Shown piece after piece: positions 57,065-64,000 of a stretch of 64,000 bases of DNA. Made by a program: the position numbers and the translations under genes. The notes beneath the pieces were generated by a model that did not search any database, was not told the origin of the DNA, and was given only the letters and a program-made list of their open reading frames with translations. Origin of the DNA: Krasilnikoviella flava (GTDB lineage Bacteria; Actinomycetota; Actinomycetes; Actinomycetales; Cellulomonadaceae); contig NZ_FUZQ01000001.1 in assembly GCF_900167525.1 (NCBI RefSeq), forward strand, positions 496,001 to 560,000. Reading direction: 5' to 3'. Position 1 is the stretch's first letter. The number at the start of each line of letters is the position of its first letter.

Positions 57065-60000
57065 TCAGCGGCGCACGCGCAGCGTGACCACCTGGAACGG
57101 CGTCAGCTCGAGGAGCACGTCGCCACCGTCACGCTCCGGGGTGGCGACCGGCCGCTCGAGCAGGTCGGTCACCTCGACGTCCGTGTGCGCGAACGCCGGG
57201 GTGACACGGGCGCGCGCCCGGCCGCCGAGGCTCTCGTACAGCCGCACGACGACGTCGCCGCTGCCGTCCTCGGCGAGCTTGACCGCCTCAACCACCACCG
57301 CGTCGTCGTCGACGACGACCAGCGGCTCGACGCCGTGGTCCCCCGCGACGACCCGCTCGGGCAGGTTGAGCGCGTAGCCCGCGTGGACGGCGTCGTCGAT
57401 GCCGGCACCCACCACGAGCTCGCAGGTCAGCTCGTGCTCGCCCTGGTCGGCGTCGGGATCGGGGAACATCGGCGCGCGCAGCAGGGAGAGGCGCACGGTG
57501 GTGCCGCGCGCGCCCTGGGCGTCCGTCGCGTCGTCGGCGCGGGTGCGCGTGATGTCGTGCCCGTAGGTCGAGTCGTTCGCGACGGCGACGCCGAAGCCGG
57601 GCTCGCCGACGTGCACCCAGCGGTGCGCGACGGTCTCGAACCGCGCGTGGTCCCACGACGTGTTGACGTGCGTGGGCCGGTGCACGTGCCCGAACTGGAT
57701 CTCGGACGTGGCGCGATCGGCGCGGACGTCGAGCGGGAACGCGAGCTTGAGCAGCTTCTGCCGCTCGTGCCAGTCGACGCGGGTCCTGATGCGCAGCCCG
57801 CGGCCGTCGGCCGCGAGCGCGAGGTCCTGCTCGACGCGCGAGGACCCGAACTCCCGCAGCACGCGCAGCGCGGGGCCGGACGCGCCGTCCACGACCTCGA
57901 CCTTCGCGGCGTCGGCCAGGTCGGTGGTGCTGTGCCTGTAGTGCTCGTCGATGTCCCACGCCTCCCACTCGTTGGGGACGTCGCGGTGCAGCTGCAGCAG
58001 GTTGGCGCGGGTGCCCGGCAGGATCGCCTCGCGGCCGCTCGCGCGGTCGACGGCGGACACGACGTGGCCGCCGCCGTCCACGACGACGCGCACCAGGTCG
58101 TTCTCCAGCACCCAGCCGTCGCCGTCCGGCCCGGGAACCGGGGCCACCGTCGCCGCGCCGCGCGCCGCGTCGAGGGCCGTCGCGCCGAGCGCCGCGACGC
58201 CGTCGCGCGCGAACGGCCCGGCGTTGACGGCGACCGGTCGGTCGCCGTCGCCGACCAGCGCGCGCAGCGCCTCGTCGATGATCTCCTCGAGCTCGCGCGC
58301 CACGTCGGCGTAGTTGCGCTCCGCCTCGCGGTGCACCCAGGCGATGGACGACCCGGGCAGGATGTCGTGGAACTGCTGCAGCAGCACGGTGCGCCACAGG
58401 CGCTGCAACCGCGCGGCCGGGTACTCGGCGCCGGTGCGCACCGCGGCGGTCGAGGCCCACAGCTCCGCCTCGCGCAGCAGGTGCTCGCTGCGGCGGTTGC
58501 CCCGCTTGGTGCGGGCCTGCGAGGTGTACGTGCCGCGGTGGTACTCCAGGTACATCTCCCCGGTCCACGTGGCGGGCGCGGCGTACTCGGCGCGCGCGGC
58601 GTCGAAGAACGACTGCGAGTCGGACAGCTCCACCCGCGGCGAGCCCTCGAGGTCGTGGGTGCGCCGCGCGGCCGCGACCATCTCACGGGTGGGGCCGCCG
58701 CCGCCGTCGCCGTAGCCGAAGGGCACGAGCGACGTGTTGGCGCGGCCCTTCTCGGCGTACTGCCGCTCGGCGCGGGCGAGCTCCTCGGCGGACAGGTCCG
58801 AGTTGTAGGTGTCCACGGGCGGGAAGTGCGTGAAGACGCGGCTGCCGTCGATGCCCTCCCACCAGAACGTGTGGTGCGGCATCCGGTTGGTGTCGTTCCA
58901 CGAGATCTTCTGGGTGAGGAAGTTGTCGCTGCCCGCCAGCCGGGCGAGCTGCGGCAGTGCGGCCGTGTACCCGAAGGAGTCGGGCAGCCACACCTCCTGG
59001 GGCTCCACGCCGAGCTCCTCCATGAAGTACCGCTTGCCGGCCACGAGCTGGCGCGCCAGCGCCTCGCCGCCCGGCATGTTGGTGTCGGACTCGACCCACA
59101 TGCCGCCCACCGGCACGAACCGGCCCTCGGCCACCCGCTCGCGGATCCGCTCGAACAGCTCGGGGTAGTGCTCCTGCACCCACGAGTACTGCTGCGCCGA
59201 GGAGCAGGCGAACTTCACGTCCGGGTCCTCGTCCATGAGCGACAGCACGTTGGAGAACGTCCGGGCGCACTTGCGCACCGTCTCCCGGGTGGGCCACAGC
59301 CACGCGGAGTCGATGTGGGCGTGCCCGACGGCATGCACCCGGTGGGCCGACGTCGTGGCCGGGGCGGCGAGCGCGGTCGCGACCGCCGCGCGCCCCGCCG
59401 CGGCGGTACCGGCCACGTCGTCGGGGTCGACGGCGTCGAGCATGTCCTCGAGCGCCCGCAGCACCTCGGCGGCGCGCGGGCTGGTGGCGGGCAGCACCCG
59501 CACCAGGCCGTGCAGGGCGCGCACGTCCTGCAGCAGCTCCCACGCGGTCTGGTCGACGAGGGCCACGTGCATGGTGCGCAGCGCGTAGATCGGTGCGGGC
59601 CCCGAGGTCTCCCAGGCGCCCATCGGCGTGGGCCGCGTCCACGCACCGCCCGGCACGTCGGGGTTGGCGGCGGCCTCGACGTAGAGGTCGACGCGGCCGG
59701 CGGCGTCGAGCGCCTGCCCGGCGACGAGCGGCACGTGCTGGTTGCGCGGCTCGACGGCCTTGACGATCCGGCCGTCGGGGGTCCACGCGGTGCCCTCGGC
59801 CTGGAAGCCGGGGCCGGCGCCGGTGAAGCCGAGGTCGACGACGAGCTCGACGCGGGTCCCGGCGGGAGCGGCGTCCCCGGCCCACTCCGCGGGGACGGTT
59901 CCGGTCACGTGGAACCACGTCGTGTCCCACGGGCGGCCCCACGGGGTACCGAGCGCGAAGGGCTCGTAGGTCGCCGCGACGGCCTCGGCGAACGGCACCG

Positions 60001-60124
60001 GCTCCCCGCCGACGGTCCACGCCTCGACGTCGAGCGGCCGGGTCTCGCGCAGGACGGCGGGCTCCAGCCAGTCCTTCACGAAGCGCTCGAGACGCATGGT
60101 GGTACGGGTGGTGGTGTCGTGCAT
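57065..60124 (-). CDS. GH38 alpha-mannosidase
   Basis: 1019 residues, cytosolic. A beta-rich N-terminal region (1-255) precedes the catalytic domain: zinc ligands in GHAHIDSAW (His268, His270, Asp272), the nucleophile Asp382 in WLPDSFGYT and a later zinc His in QQFHDILPGSS. The C-terminal half holds the Glyco_hydro_38C beta domains. It releases mannose from alpha-linked manno-oligosaccharides brought in by the adjacent importer. AGGAG lies 9-10 nt before the ATG at 60124; MRLERF at residue 10 is a possible internal start. Confidence 0.95.
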   Translation of the reverse strand: MHDTTTRTTMRLERFVKDWLEPAVLRETRPLDVEAWTVGGEPVPFAEAVAATYEPFALGTPWGRPWDTTWFHVTGTVPAEWAGDAAPAGTRVELVVDLGFTGAGPGFQAEGTAWTPDGRIVKAVEPRNQHVPLVAGQALDAAGRVDLYVEAAANPDVPGGAWTRPTPMGAWETSGPAPIYALRTMHVALVDQTAWELLQDVRALHGLVRVLPATSPRAAEVLRALEDMLDAVDPDDVAGTAAAGRAAVATALAAPATTSAHRVHAVGHAHIDSAWLWPTRETVRKCARTFSNVLSLMDEDPDVKFACSSAQQYSWVQEHYPELFERIRERVAEGRFVPVGGMWVESDTNMPGGEALARQLVAGKRYFMEELGVEPQEVWLPDSFGYTAALPQLARLAGSDNFLTQKISWNDTNRMPHHTFWWEGIDGSRVFTHFPPVDTYNSDLSAEELARAERQYAEKGRANTSLVPFGYGDGGGGPTREMVAAARRTHDLEGSPRVELSDSQSFFDAARAEYAAPATWTGEMYLEYHRGTYTSQARTKRGNRRSEHLLREAELWASTAAVRTGAEYPAARLQRLWRTVLLQQFHDILPGSSIAWVHREAERNYADVARELEEIIDEALRALVGDGDRPVAVNAGPFARDGVAALGATALDAARGAATVAPVPGPDGDGWVLENDLVRVVVDGGGHVVSAVDRASGREAILPGTRANLLQLHRDVPNEWEAWDIDEHYRHSTTDLADAAKVEVVDGASGPALRVLREFGSSRVEQDLALAADGRGLRIRTRVDWHERQKLLKLAFPLDVRADRATSEIQFGHVHRPTHVNTSWDHARFETVAHRWVHVGEPGFGVAVANDSTYGHDITRTRADDATDAQGARGTTVRLSLLRAPMFPDPDADQGEHELTCELVVGAGIDDAVHAGYALNLPERVVAGDHGVEPLVVVDDDAVVVEAVKLAEDGSGDVVVRLYESLGGRARARVTPAFAHTDVEVTDLLERPVATPERDGGDVLLELTPFQVVTLRVRR

Positions 60125-60172
60125 GGATCAGGCTCCTGGTGACGGGGTCGGGCAGATGGAACAGGGGGCGCG

Positions 60173-61084
60173 TCAGCCCTTGACGGCGCCGGCGAGCGCG
60201 AACGAGCCGCCGGACAGCCGGGAGACGAGCACGTACAGGGCGACGGCCGGCAGCGCGTAGAGCATCGAGTAGGCCGCGAGCTGGCCGTACGCCACCGAGC
60301 CGTACTGGCCGAAGAACGCGAAGATGCTCACGGCCGCCGGCTGCTTCTCCGGGGTCAGCAGCAGCACGAAGGGGACGAAGAAGTTCCCCCACGCCTGGAT
60401 GAACACGAAGATGAAGACGACGGCGATGCCGGGCCGCATGAGCGGCAGCACGATGGTGCGCAGCGTGGTCATGGCCGACGCGCCGTCGGTCCACGCCGCC
60501 TCCTCGAGGGAGATCGGCACGGAGTCCATGAAGTTCTTGGTCATCCAGATCGCCATCGGCAGCGACGTCGCGGCCATGAAGAACGTGGTGCCCGGCAGCG
60601 AGTCGAGCAGGTTGAGCCGCACGAACAGCGAGTAGACCGGCACCATCATGGCCGTGATCGGCAGGCAGGTGCCGAACAGCACGGCGTACAGGAACGGCTT
60701 GTTGAAGCGCATCCGGTAGCGCGACAGGGGGTACGCCGCCAGCACCGACGCGACCACGGTGATGAGGCCGGTGCCGGCGGACAGCAGGAACGAGTTCGCC
60801 AGCGGCACCCACGTCTGCTCGGGCGTCATGACGGCCGTGTAGTTCGCGAGGGTGAACTCGTCGGGGAGCCGGACGGCGAGGGTGGCGCTCGCGTCGAGCG
60901 ACGCGAGCACGATCCAGCCCAGCGGCAGCAGGAAGCACACGCCGACGACGACGAGCACGGCGTTCGACAGGACCCGCGCGGCGCGCGGCCCGGGGGCGGC
61001 GACGGACGGCGTGGGCCGTCGTCGTGCGGGCGGCGCGGCGGCGACGTCGGGCACGGGCGAGGGCGCGGGGACGGTCTGGGCCAT
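60173..61084 (-). CDS. CUT1 sugar ABC permease, MalG type
   Basis: 303 residues: a Pro/Ala-rich cytosolic N-terminus of about 35 residues, six membrane segments and the EAA loop LEEAAWTDGASAMTTLRTIVLPLMRPG (split here: EEAAWTDGASAMTT then LRTIVLPLMRPG). The ATG overlaps the MalF-type stop as TGATG. It forms the channel for the oligosaccharide importer of the mannan locus. No ATPase gene is present; actinobacterial CUT1 systems usually share an MsiK-type ATPase encoded elsewhere. Confidence 0.93.
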   Translation of the reverse strand: MAQTVPAPSPVPDVAAAPPARRRPTPSVAAPGPRAARVLSNAVLVVVGVCFLLPLGWIVLASLDASATLAVRLPDEFTLANYTAVMTPEQTWVPLANSFLLSAGTGLITVVASVLAAYPLSRYRMRFNKPFLYAVLFGTCLPITAMMVPVYSLFVRLNLLDSLPGTTFFMAATSLPMAIWMTKNFMDSVPISLEEAAWTDGASAMTTLRTIVLPLMRPGIAVVFIFVFIQAWGNFFVPFVLLLTPEKQPAAVSIFAFFGQYGSVAYGQLAAYSMLYALPAVALYVLVSRLSGGSFALAGAVKG

Positions 61085-62022
61085 CAGTCGACCTCCGGCT
61101 TCAGGCTGCGGATGTACACGACGGAGAAGACGGCGCCGATGACGAGCATCACCGTGGCGATCGCCGTGCCGTAGCCCACCTGCGCGAACTTGAACGCCTC
61201 CTGGTAGGCGAGGATCGGCAGCGTCGAGCTGTCGGTGCCGGGGCCGCCGCCGGTCATCACGTAGATGAGCGTGAACACGGACAGCGTCTGCAGGGTCGTG
61301 AGCATGAGGTTGGTCGAGATGCTGCGCCGGATGGTGGGCAGCGTGACCCACACCAGGCGCTGCACGGCGTTCGCGCCGTCCACCGTCGCGGCCTCGGTGA
61401 TCTCGGGCGGCACCTCCGCGATCGCTGCGGAGTAGACCATCATCGAGAACGCCGTGCCGCGCCAGATGTTGGCGAGGATGACAGCGAGCATCGGGTACTG
61501 GAACAGCCAGTCGGGGCCGGTGATCCCGACGCCCGCCAGCAGGGAGTTCAGGGTGCCCTCGGCGTGGAAGAACGCGTAGGCGGCGAACGCGGCCACGATC
61601 TCGGGCAGCACCCACGCCGTCACGACCAGCGTCGAGACGACGCTCCGCACGGGCCCCCGCGCGGAGCGCATGAGCATGGCCAGGCCGAGCCCGGCCACGT
61701 TCTGCCCGATCACGGCCGAGGCGATGACGAACAGGACCGTCAGCCACAGGGCCTTCGGGAAGTCGGGGTCGCTGAGCAGCGCGACGTAGTTGTCGAGCCC
61801 GACCCACTCGGGCGCGAGGGCGTTCGGGCCGGTGAGCGCGGCGTTGGTGAACGAGCCGTAGAACGACCACACCACGGGGCCGAGCATGAACAGCGCGAGC
61901 AGGACGACGGCGGGCAGCATCGGGACGAGGCGGCCGGCGGTGCGGCGCACGGGAGTGCGGCGCGCCGGCGACGGCCCCGCCCCCGGCCCCCCGGCGGGAG
62001 CGGGGGCGAGGGTGGTGGTCAT
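61084..62022 (-). CDS. CUT1 sugar ABC permease, MalF type
   Basis: 312 residues with about six membrane segments. The first helix is LPAVVLLALFMLGPVVWSF, and the EAA loop contains EITEAATVDGANAVQRLVWV followed by TLPTIRRS. Four bases separate it from the binding-protein stop, so these genes are co-expressed. Function as for its MalG-type partner: import of manno-oligosaccharides released by GH76, inferred from neighbours. Confidence 0.93.
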   Translation of the reverse strand: MTTTLAPAPAGGPGAGPSPARRTPVRRTAGRLVPMLPAVVLLALFMLGPVVWSFYGSFTNAALTGPNALAPEWVGLDNYVALLSDPDFPKALWLTVLFVIASAVIGQNVAGLGLAMLMRSARGPVRSVVSTLVVTAWVLPEIVAAFAAYAFFHAEGTLNSLLAGVGITGPDWLFQYPMLAVILANIWRGTAFSMMVYSAAIAEVPPEITEAATVDGANAVQRLVWVTLPTIRRSISTNLMLTTLQTLSVFTLIYVMTGGGPGTDSSTLPILAYQEAFKFAQVGYGTAIATVMLVIGAVFSVVYIRSLKPEVD

Positions 62023-62026
62023 GTCG

Positions 62027-63388
62027 TCAGCCGTTCGTCGTGTTCTCTTCGCCGACCTGGGCGATCACGGCCTTGTCGTAGACGGCGGCCGCCTCCTCGG
62101 GCGACTGCTGGCCGGTCATCACCGACTCCATCGCGACCTGGATCGCGTTGGAGATCTGGGCGTAGTCGGAGGTGGCGGGGCGGAAGTTCGTCACCTCGAC
62201 GAGGTCGGAGAAGAACGGCACCGTCGGGTTCGCCTCGGAGTACGACGGCTCCTCGGCGACGTCCGTGCGCACCGCGATCTGGCTGTTGTCGATCGCGAAC
62301 CGCAGCGAGTTCTCCTTGTCGAGCGCGTGCGTGAGGACGTCGAACGCCACGTCGGGGTTCTTCGACCCGGAACCGATCGCCATCGTCCACCCGCCCGACA
62401 TGCTCACCGCGCCGGGGGCCTGGCCCTCCTGGGTGGGCATCGCGGCCGTGCCCATGACGTCGGTCCACTCGGGCCAGGGCGCCGTGCCCGCCTCGAGCCA
62501 GGTGCCCGGCATCCACGAGCCGTCCAGGGAGATACCGAGCTTGCCCTGCGGCAGCCACTCGGCCGAGACCGTGTTGCCGACGTTCGGGTCGAGCGCCTGC
62601 TGCGGCGTCGGTGCGAGACCCTCGGTGTAGATGGTCTTGATGAAGTCGAGCGAGTCGACGAACTCCTGCGACCCGACGGTCCACTTCGACGACCCGGTGT
62701 CGTAGAGCGTGCCGCCCGTGCCGTACAGCAGCATCTCGAAGCCCTGCATCGTGGAGCCCTCGCCCATCGGCTTGCCGGAGTACACGTTGAGCGGGATGAC
62801 GTCCGGGTCGGCCTTCTTGATCGCGCGCGCGGCCTCCAGCAGCTCGTCCCAGGTCTTCGGCGCCCAGTCCTCGGGCAGGCCCGCCTTGGCGAGCACCTCC
62901 TTGTTGAACCACAGCCCGCGCGTGTCGGTGCCCATGGGGACGCCGTAGGTCTTGCCGTCGTCGCCCAGCCCGGCCTGCTTGGCCTGGTCGACGAACTGGC
63001 CCCAGTCCTCCCACTCGGCGAGGTAGTCGTCCATCGGCAGGAGGTACCCGGCCTCGACGTCCGACTTGATCATGAACGTGTCCTCGTACATGAGGTCGGG
63101 CGCCGTGCCGGGGGCCCGGTTCATGAGCGCGAGCTTGGTGAAGTAGTCGTTCTGGCTGGCCTCGATCGGCACGAGCTCGATGGTGACGTCCGGGTTCTCC
63201 TTCTCGTACTCGGCCTTGACGTCCTTGAACAGCTCGTCGGCCTGCGTGAAGTTCCCGAACTTCTGGTAGGCGATCTTGATCGTCGCGTCTCCGTCGGCGC
63301 CCTCGCCGCTCCCCGAGCCGCAGGCTCCGAGGGTGAGGACGAGCGCCGTGACCGCGGTGCTTGCGGCGAGGGGTCGTGCCAGTCGCAT
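62027..63388 (-). CDS. CUT1 sugar-binding lipoprotein
   Basis: 453 residues. Signal peptide with lipobox LGAC (Cys23), then an extracellular solute-binding fold of the MalE/SBP_bac_1 type: IKIAYQKFGNFTQADELFKD, then VPMGTDTRGLWFNKEVLAKA, ending WTMAIGSGSKNPDVAFDVL. Aromatic residues near the binding cleft (TRGLWFN, DGSWMPGTW) suit stacking with sugars. It is the first gene after the palindromic operator and probably binds alpha-manno-oligosaccharides. ATG at 63388 with AAAGGAGCACC upstream. Confidence 0.93.
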   Translation of the reverse strand: MRLARPLAASTAVTALVLTLGACGSGSGEGADGDATIKIAYQKFGNFTQADELFKDVKAEYEKENPDVTIELVPIEASQNDYFTKLALMNRAPGTAPDLMYEDTFMIKSDVEAGYLLPMDDYLAEWEDWGQFVDQAKQAGLGDDGKTYGVPMGTDTRGLWFNKEVLAKAGLPEDWAPKTWDELLEAARAIKKADPDVIPLNVYSGKPMGEGSTMQGFEMLLYGTGGTLYDTGSSKWTVGSQEFVDSLDFIKTIYTEGLAPTPQQALDPNVGNTVSAEWLPQGKLGISLDGSWMPGTWLEAGTAPWPEWTDVMGTAAMPTQEGQAPGAVSMSGGWTMAIGSGSKNPDVAFDVLTHALDKENSLRFAIDNSQIAVRTDVAEEPSYSEANPTVPFFSDLVEVTNFRPATSDYAQISNAIQVAMESVMTGQQSPEEAAAVYDKAVIAQVGEENTTNG

Positions 63389-63438
63389 GGTGCTCCTTTG
63401 CCCACATGAGTGGCCCGACGACGCCGGGCCGGCTGACG

Positions 63439-63472
63439 GAATAACTCAAGCGAATTGAGTTATTCGTGTCAA
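63439..63472 (-). promoter_or_regulatory. Palindromic operator and -35 of the mannan importer operon
   Basis: Perfect 11-bp arms GAATAACTCAA and TTGAGTTATTC with a 5-nt centre lie at 63439-63465. A consensus TTGACA (minus strand, 63472-63467) abuts it, so a bound repressor would cover the promoter. AT-rich in a GC-rich setting; best candidate ligand is the adjacent ROK protein. Confidence 0.8.
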
Positions 63473-63534
63473 GGGCCCGCGCGCGACGTCTCGAGGTCCG
63501 GTTCCCGGGTTGCTCCGGCCGGGCTACGTGTGGG

Positions 63535-64000
63535 CTACGGGTGGGCGACGGCGCGCGTCGCGACGCCACCGACGAGCCCCGACGGCCTCGGCGTGAACAG
63601 CCCGTCCAGCACCAGGCTCGCCGCGCCCACGGCACCGACGTGCTCGCCGACGGCGGAGCCCAGCACCTCGACGGCGTGCACCTCGCGCAGCGTCGCCTGC
63701 AGCGCGAGCTCGCGCCGCACCACGGGCAGGTAGTGCGGGGCGAGCCGTGCCCACGCCGGCCCGCCGAACACCACGACTCCCGCGTCGACGAGGTCGGCCA
63801 CCACCGTGATCCCCCGCGCCACCCGCCGCGCGGACACGGCGAGGATCCCCGAGGCGACCGCGTCCCCGTCGGCGGCGGCGCGGCACAGCTTCGTGAGGGC
63901 GGCGTCGAGCTCGCTCGGCGTCGACGCGGGCGTGCCCCGGGGCAGCACGCCTGCCGCGACGGCCTCCGCGACCAGGGTCGACGGCGCCGCGGAGATCCCG
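63535..64000 (-). CDS. ROK-family regulator, C-terminal part (partial)
   Basis: The last 154 or so residues of a ROK (NagC/XylR-type) protein whose start lies beyond the window. The visible part has the ROK C-terminal helices and glycine strand DLVDAGVVVFGGPAWARL, plus GEHVGAVGAASLVLDGLF near the end. The N-terminal HTH and sugar-binding cysteine motif are outside the window, so a sugar kinase cannot be ruled out. Position upstream of the mannan operon with a palindrome 70 nt after its stop supports the regulator reading. Confidence 0.8.
   Translation of the reverse strand, partial: GISAAPSTLVAEAVAAGVLPRGTPASTPSELDAALTKLCRAAADGDAVASGILAVSARRVARGITVVADLVDAGVVVFGGPAWARLAPHYLPVVRRELALQATLREVHAVEVLGSAVGEHVGAVGAASLVLDGLFTPRPSGLVGGVATRAVAHP

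Noticed and set aside
55856-60142. A 1428-codon open frame on the plus strand
   Set aside because: It runs antisense to the GH76 and GH38 genes, both of which have clear catalytic motifs; long antisense frames are a by-product of high GC at third codon positions.

Overview
The window is very GC-rich, almost fully coding, and built from densely packed genes that often share ATGA or GTGA start/stop overlaps. Gene content (tRNA-Gln/glmU/prs order, an L25 protein with an acidic tail, FdhD with an FdhF-like oxidoreductase, lysine 6-aminotransferase, ABC-F, GH76/GH38 mannan genes, several probably leaderless promoters) points to a high-GC actinomycete. The Cellulomonas/Isoptericola/Cellulosimicrobium group is my best guess; no 16S gene is present to confirm it.

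Positions 1-19400 carry a cell-surface polysaccharide cluster in opposing operons. Leftward genes include a GT2, a PIG-L deacetylase, a pyruvyl transferase, a glucose-1-phosphate cytidylyltransferase, a GSA-aminomutase-like aminotransferase, two C-methyltransferase-family proteins and an SDR. A lone RmlC-like epimerase lies between them. The rightward operon (9549-15179) has a GT4-GT2 fusion, a Wzy-like polymerase and two GTs. Another leftward operon (19300-15127) has a GT4, a Wzz/BY-kinase-like protein whose nucleotide-binding motifs are eroded, and a GT4. Three of these transcription units share a 15-bp upstream motif. No flippase or priming transferase is visible, so the cluster probably continues left of position 1.

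Positions 19400-27120 are housekeeping: pth, rplY, a GT2-GtrA membrane glycosyltransferase, prs, glmU, tRNA-Gln(UUG) and a two-component system. Positions 27277-39003 are accessory: a DM13 lipoprotein with a wrecked DoxX gene, two TetR regulators, an alpha/beta hydrolase with a double palindromic operator, a one-carbon block (glutathione-independent formaldehyde dehydrogenase, FdhD, FdhF-like protein), a 20-bp tandem repeat, and two MFS transporters with MarR regulators.

Positions 39000-46737 form one leftward operon of an oligopeptide ABC importer followed by a class I glutamine amidotransferase and a cytosolic class-A-beta-lactamase-fold hydrolase that lacks the deacylation residues; this is a candidate peptide-salvage module. 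Next come PadR plus a LolD/FtsX-type exporter, a small hydrolase, an ABC-F/Lrp/lysine aminotransferase block, and finally (55772-64000) an alpha-mannan utilisation locus: ROK regulator, CUT1 sugar importer, GH38 alpha-mannosidase and secreted GH76 endo-mannanase, with a perfect palindrome at the importer promoter. Several intergenic regions hold long inverted repeats or dispersed repeat words.
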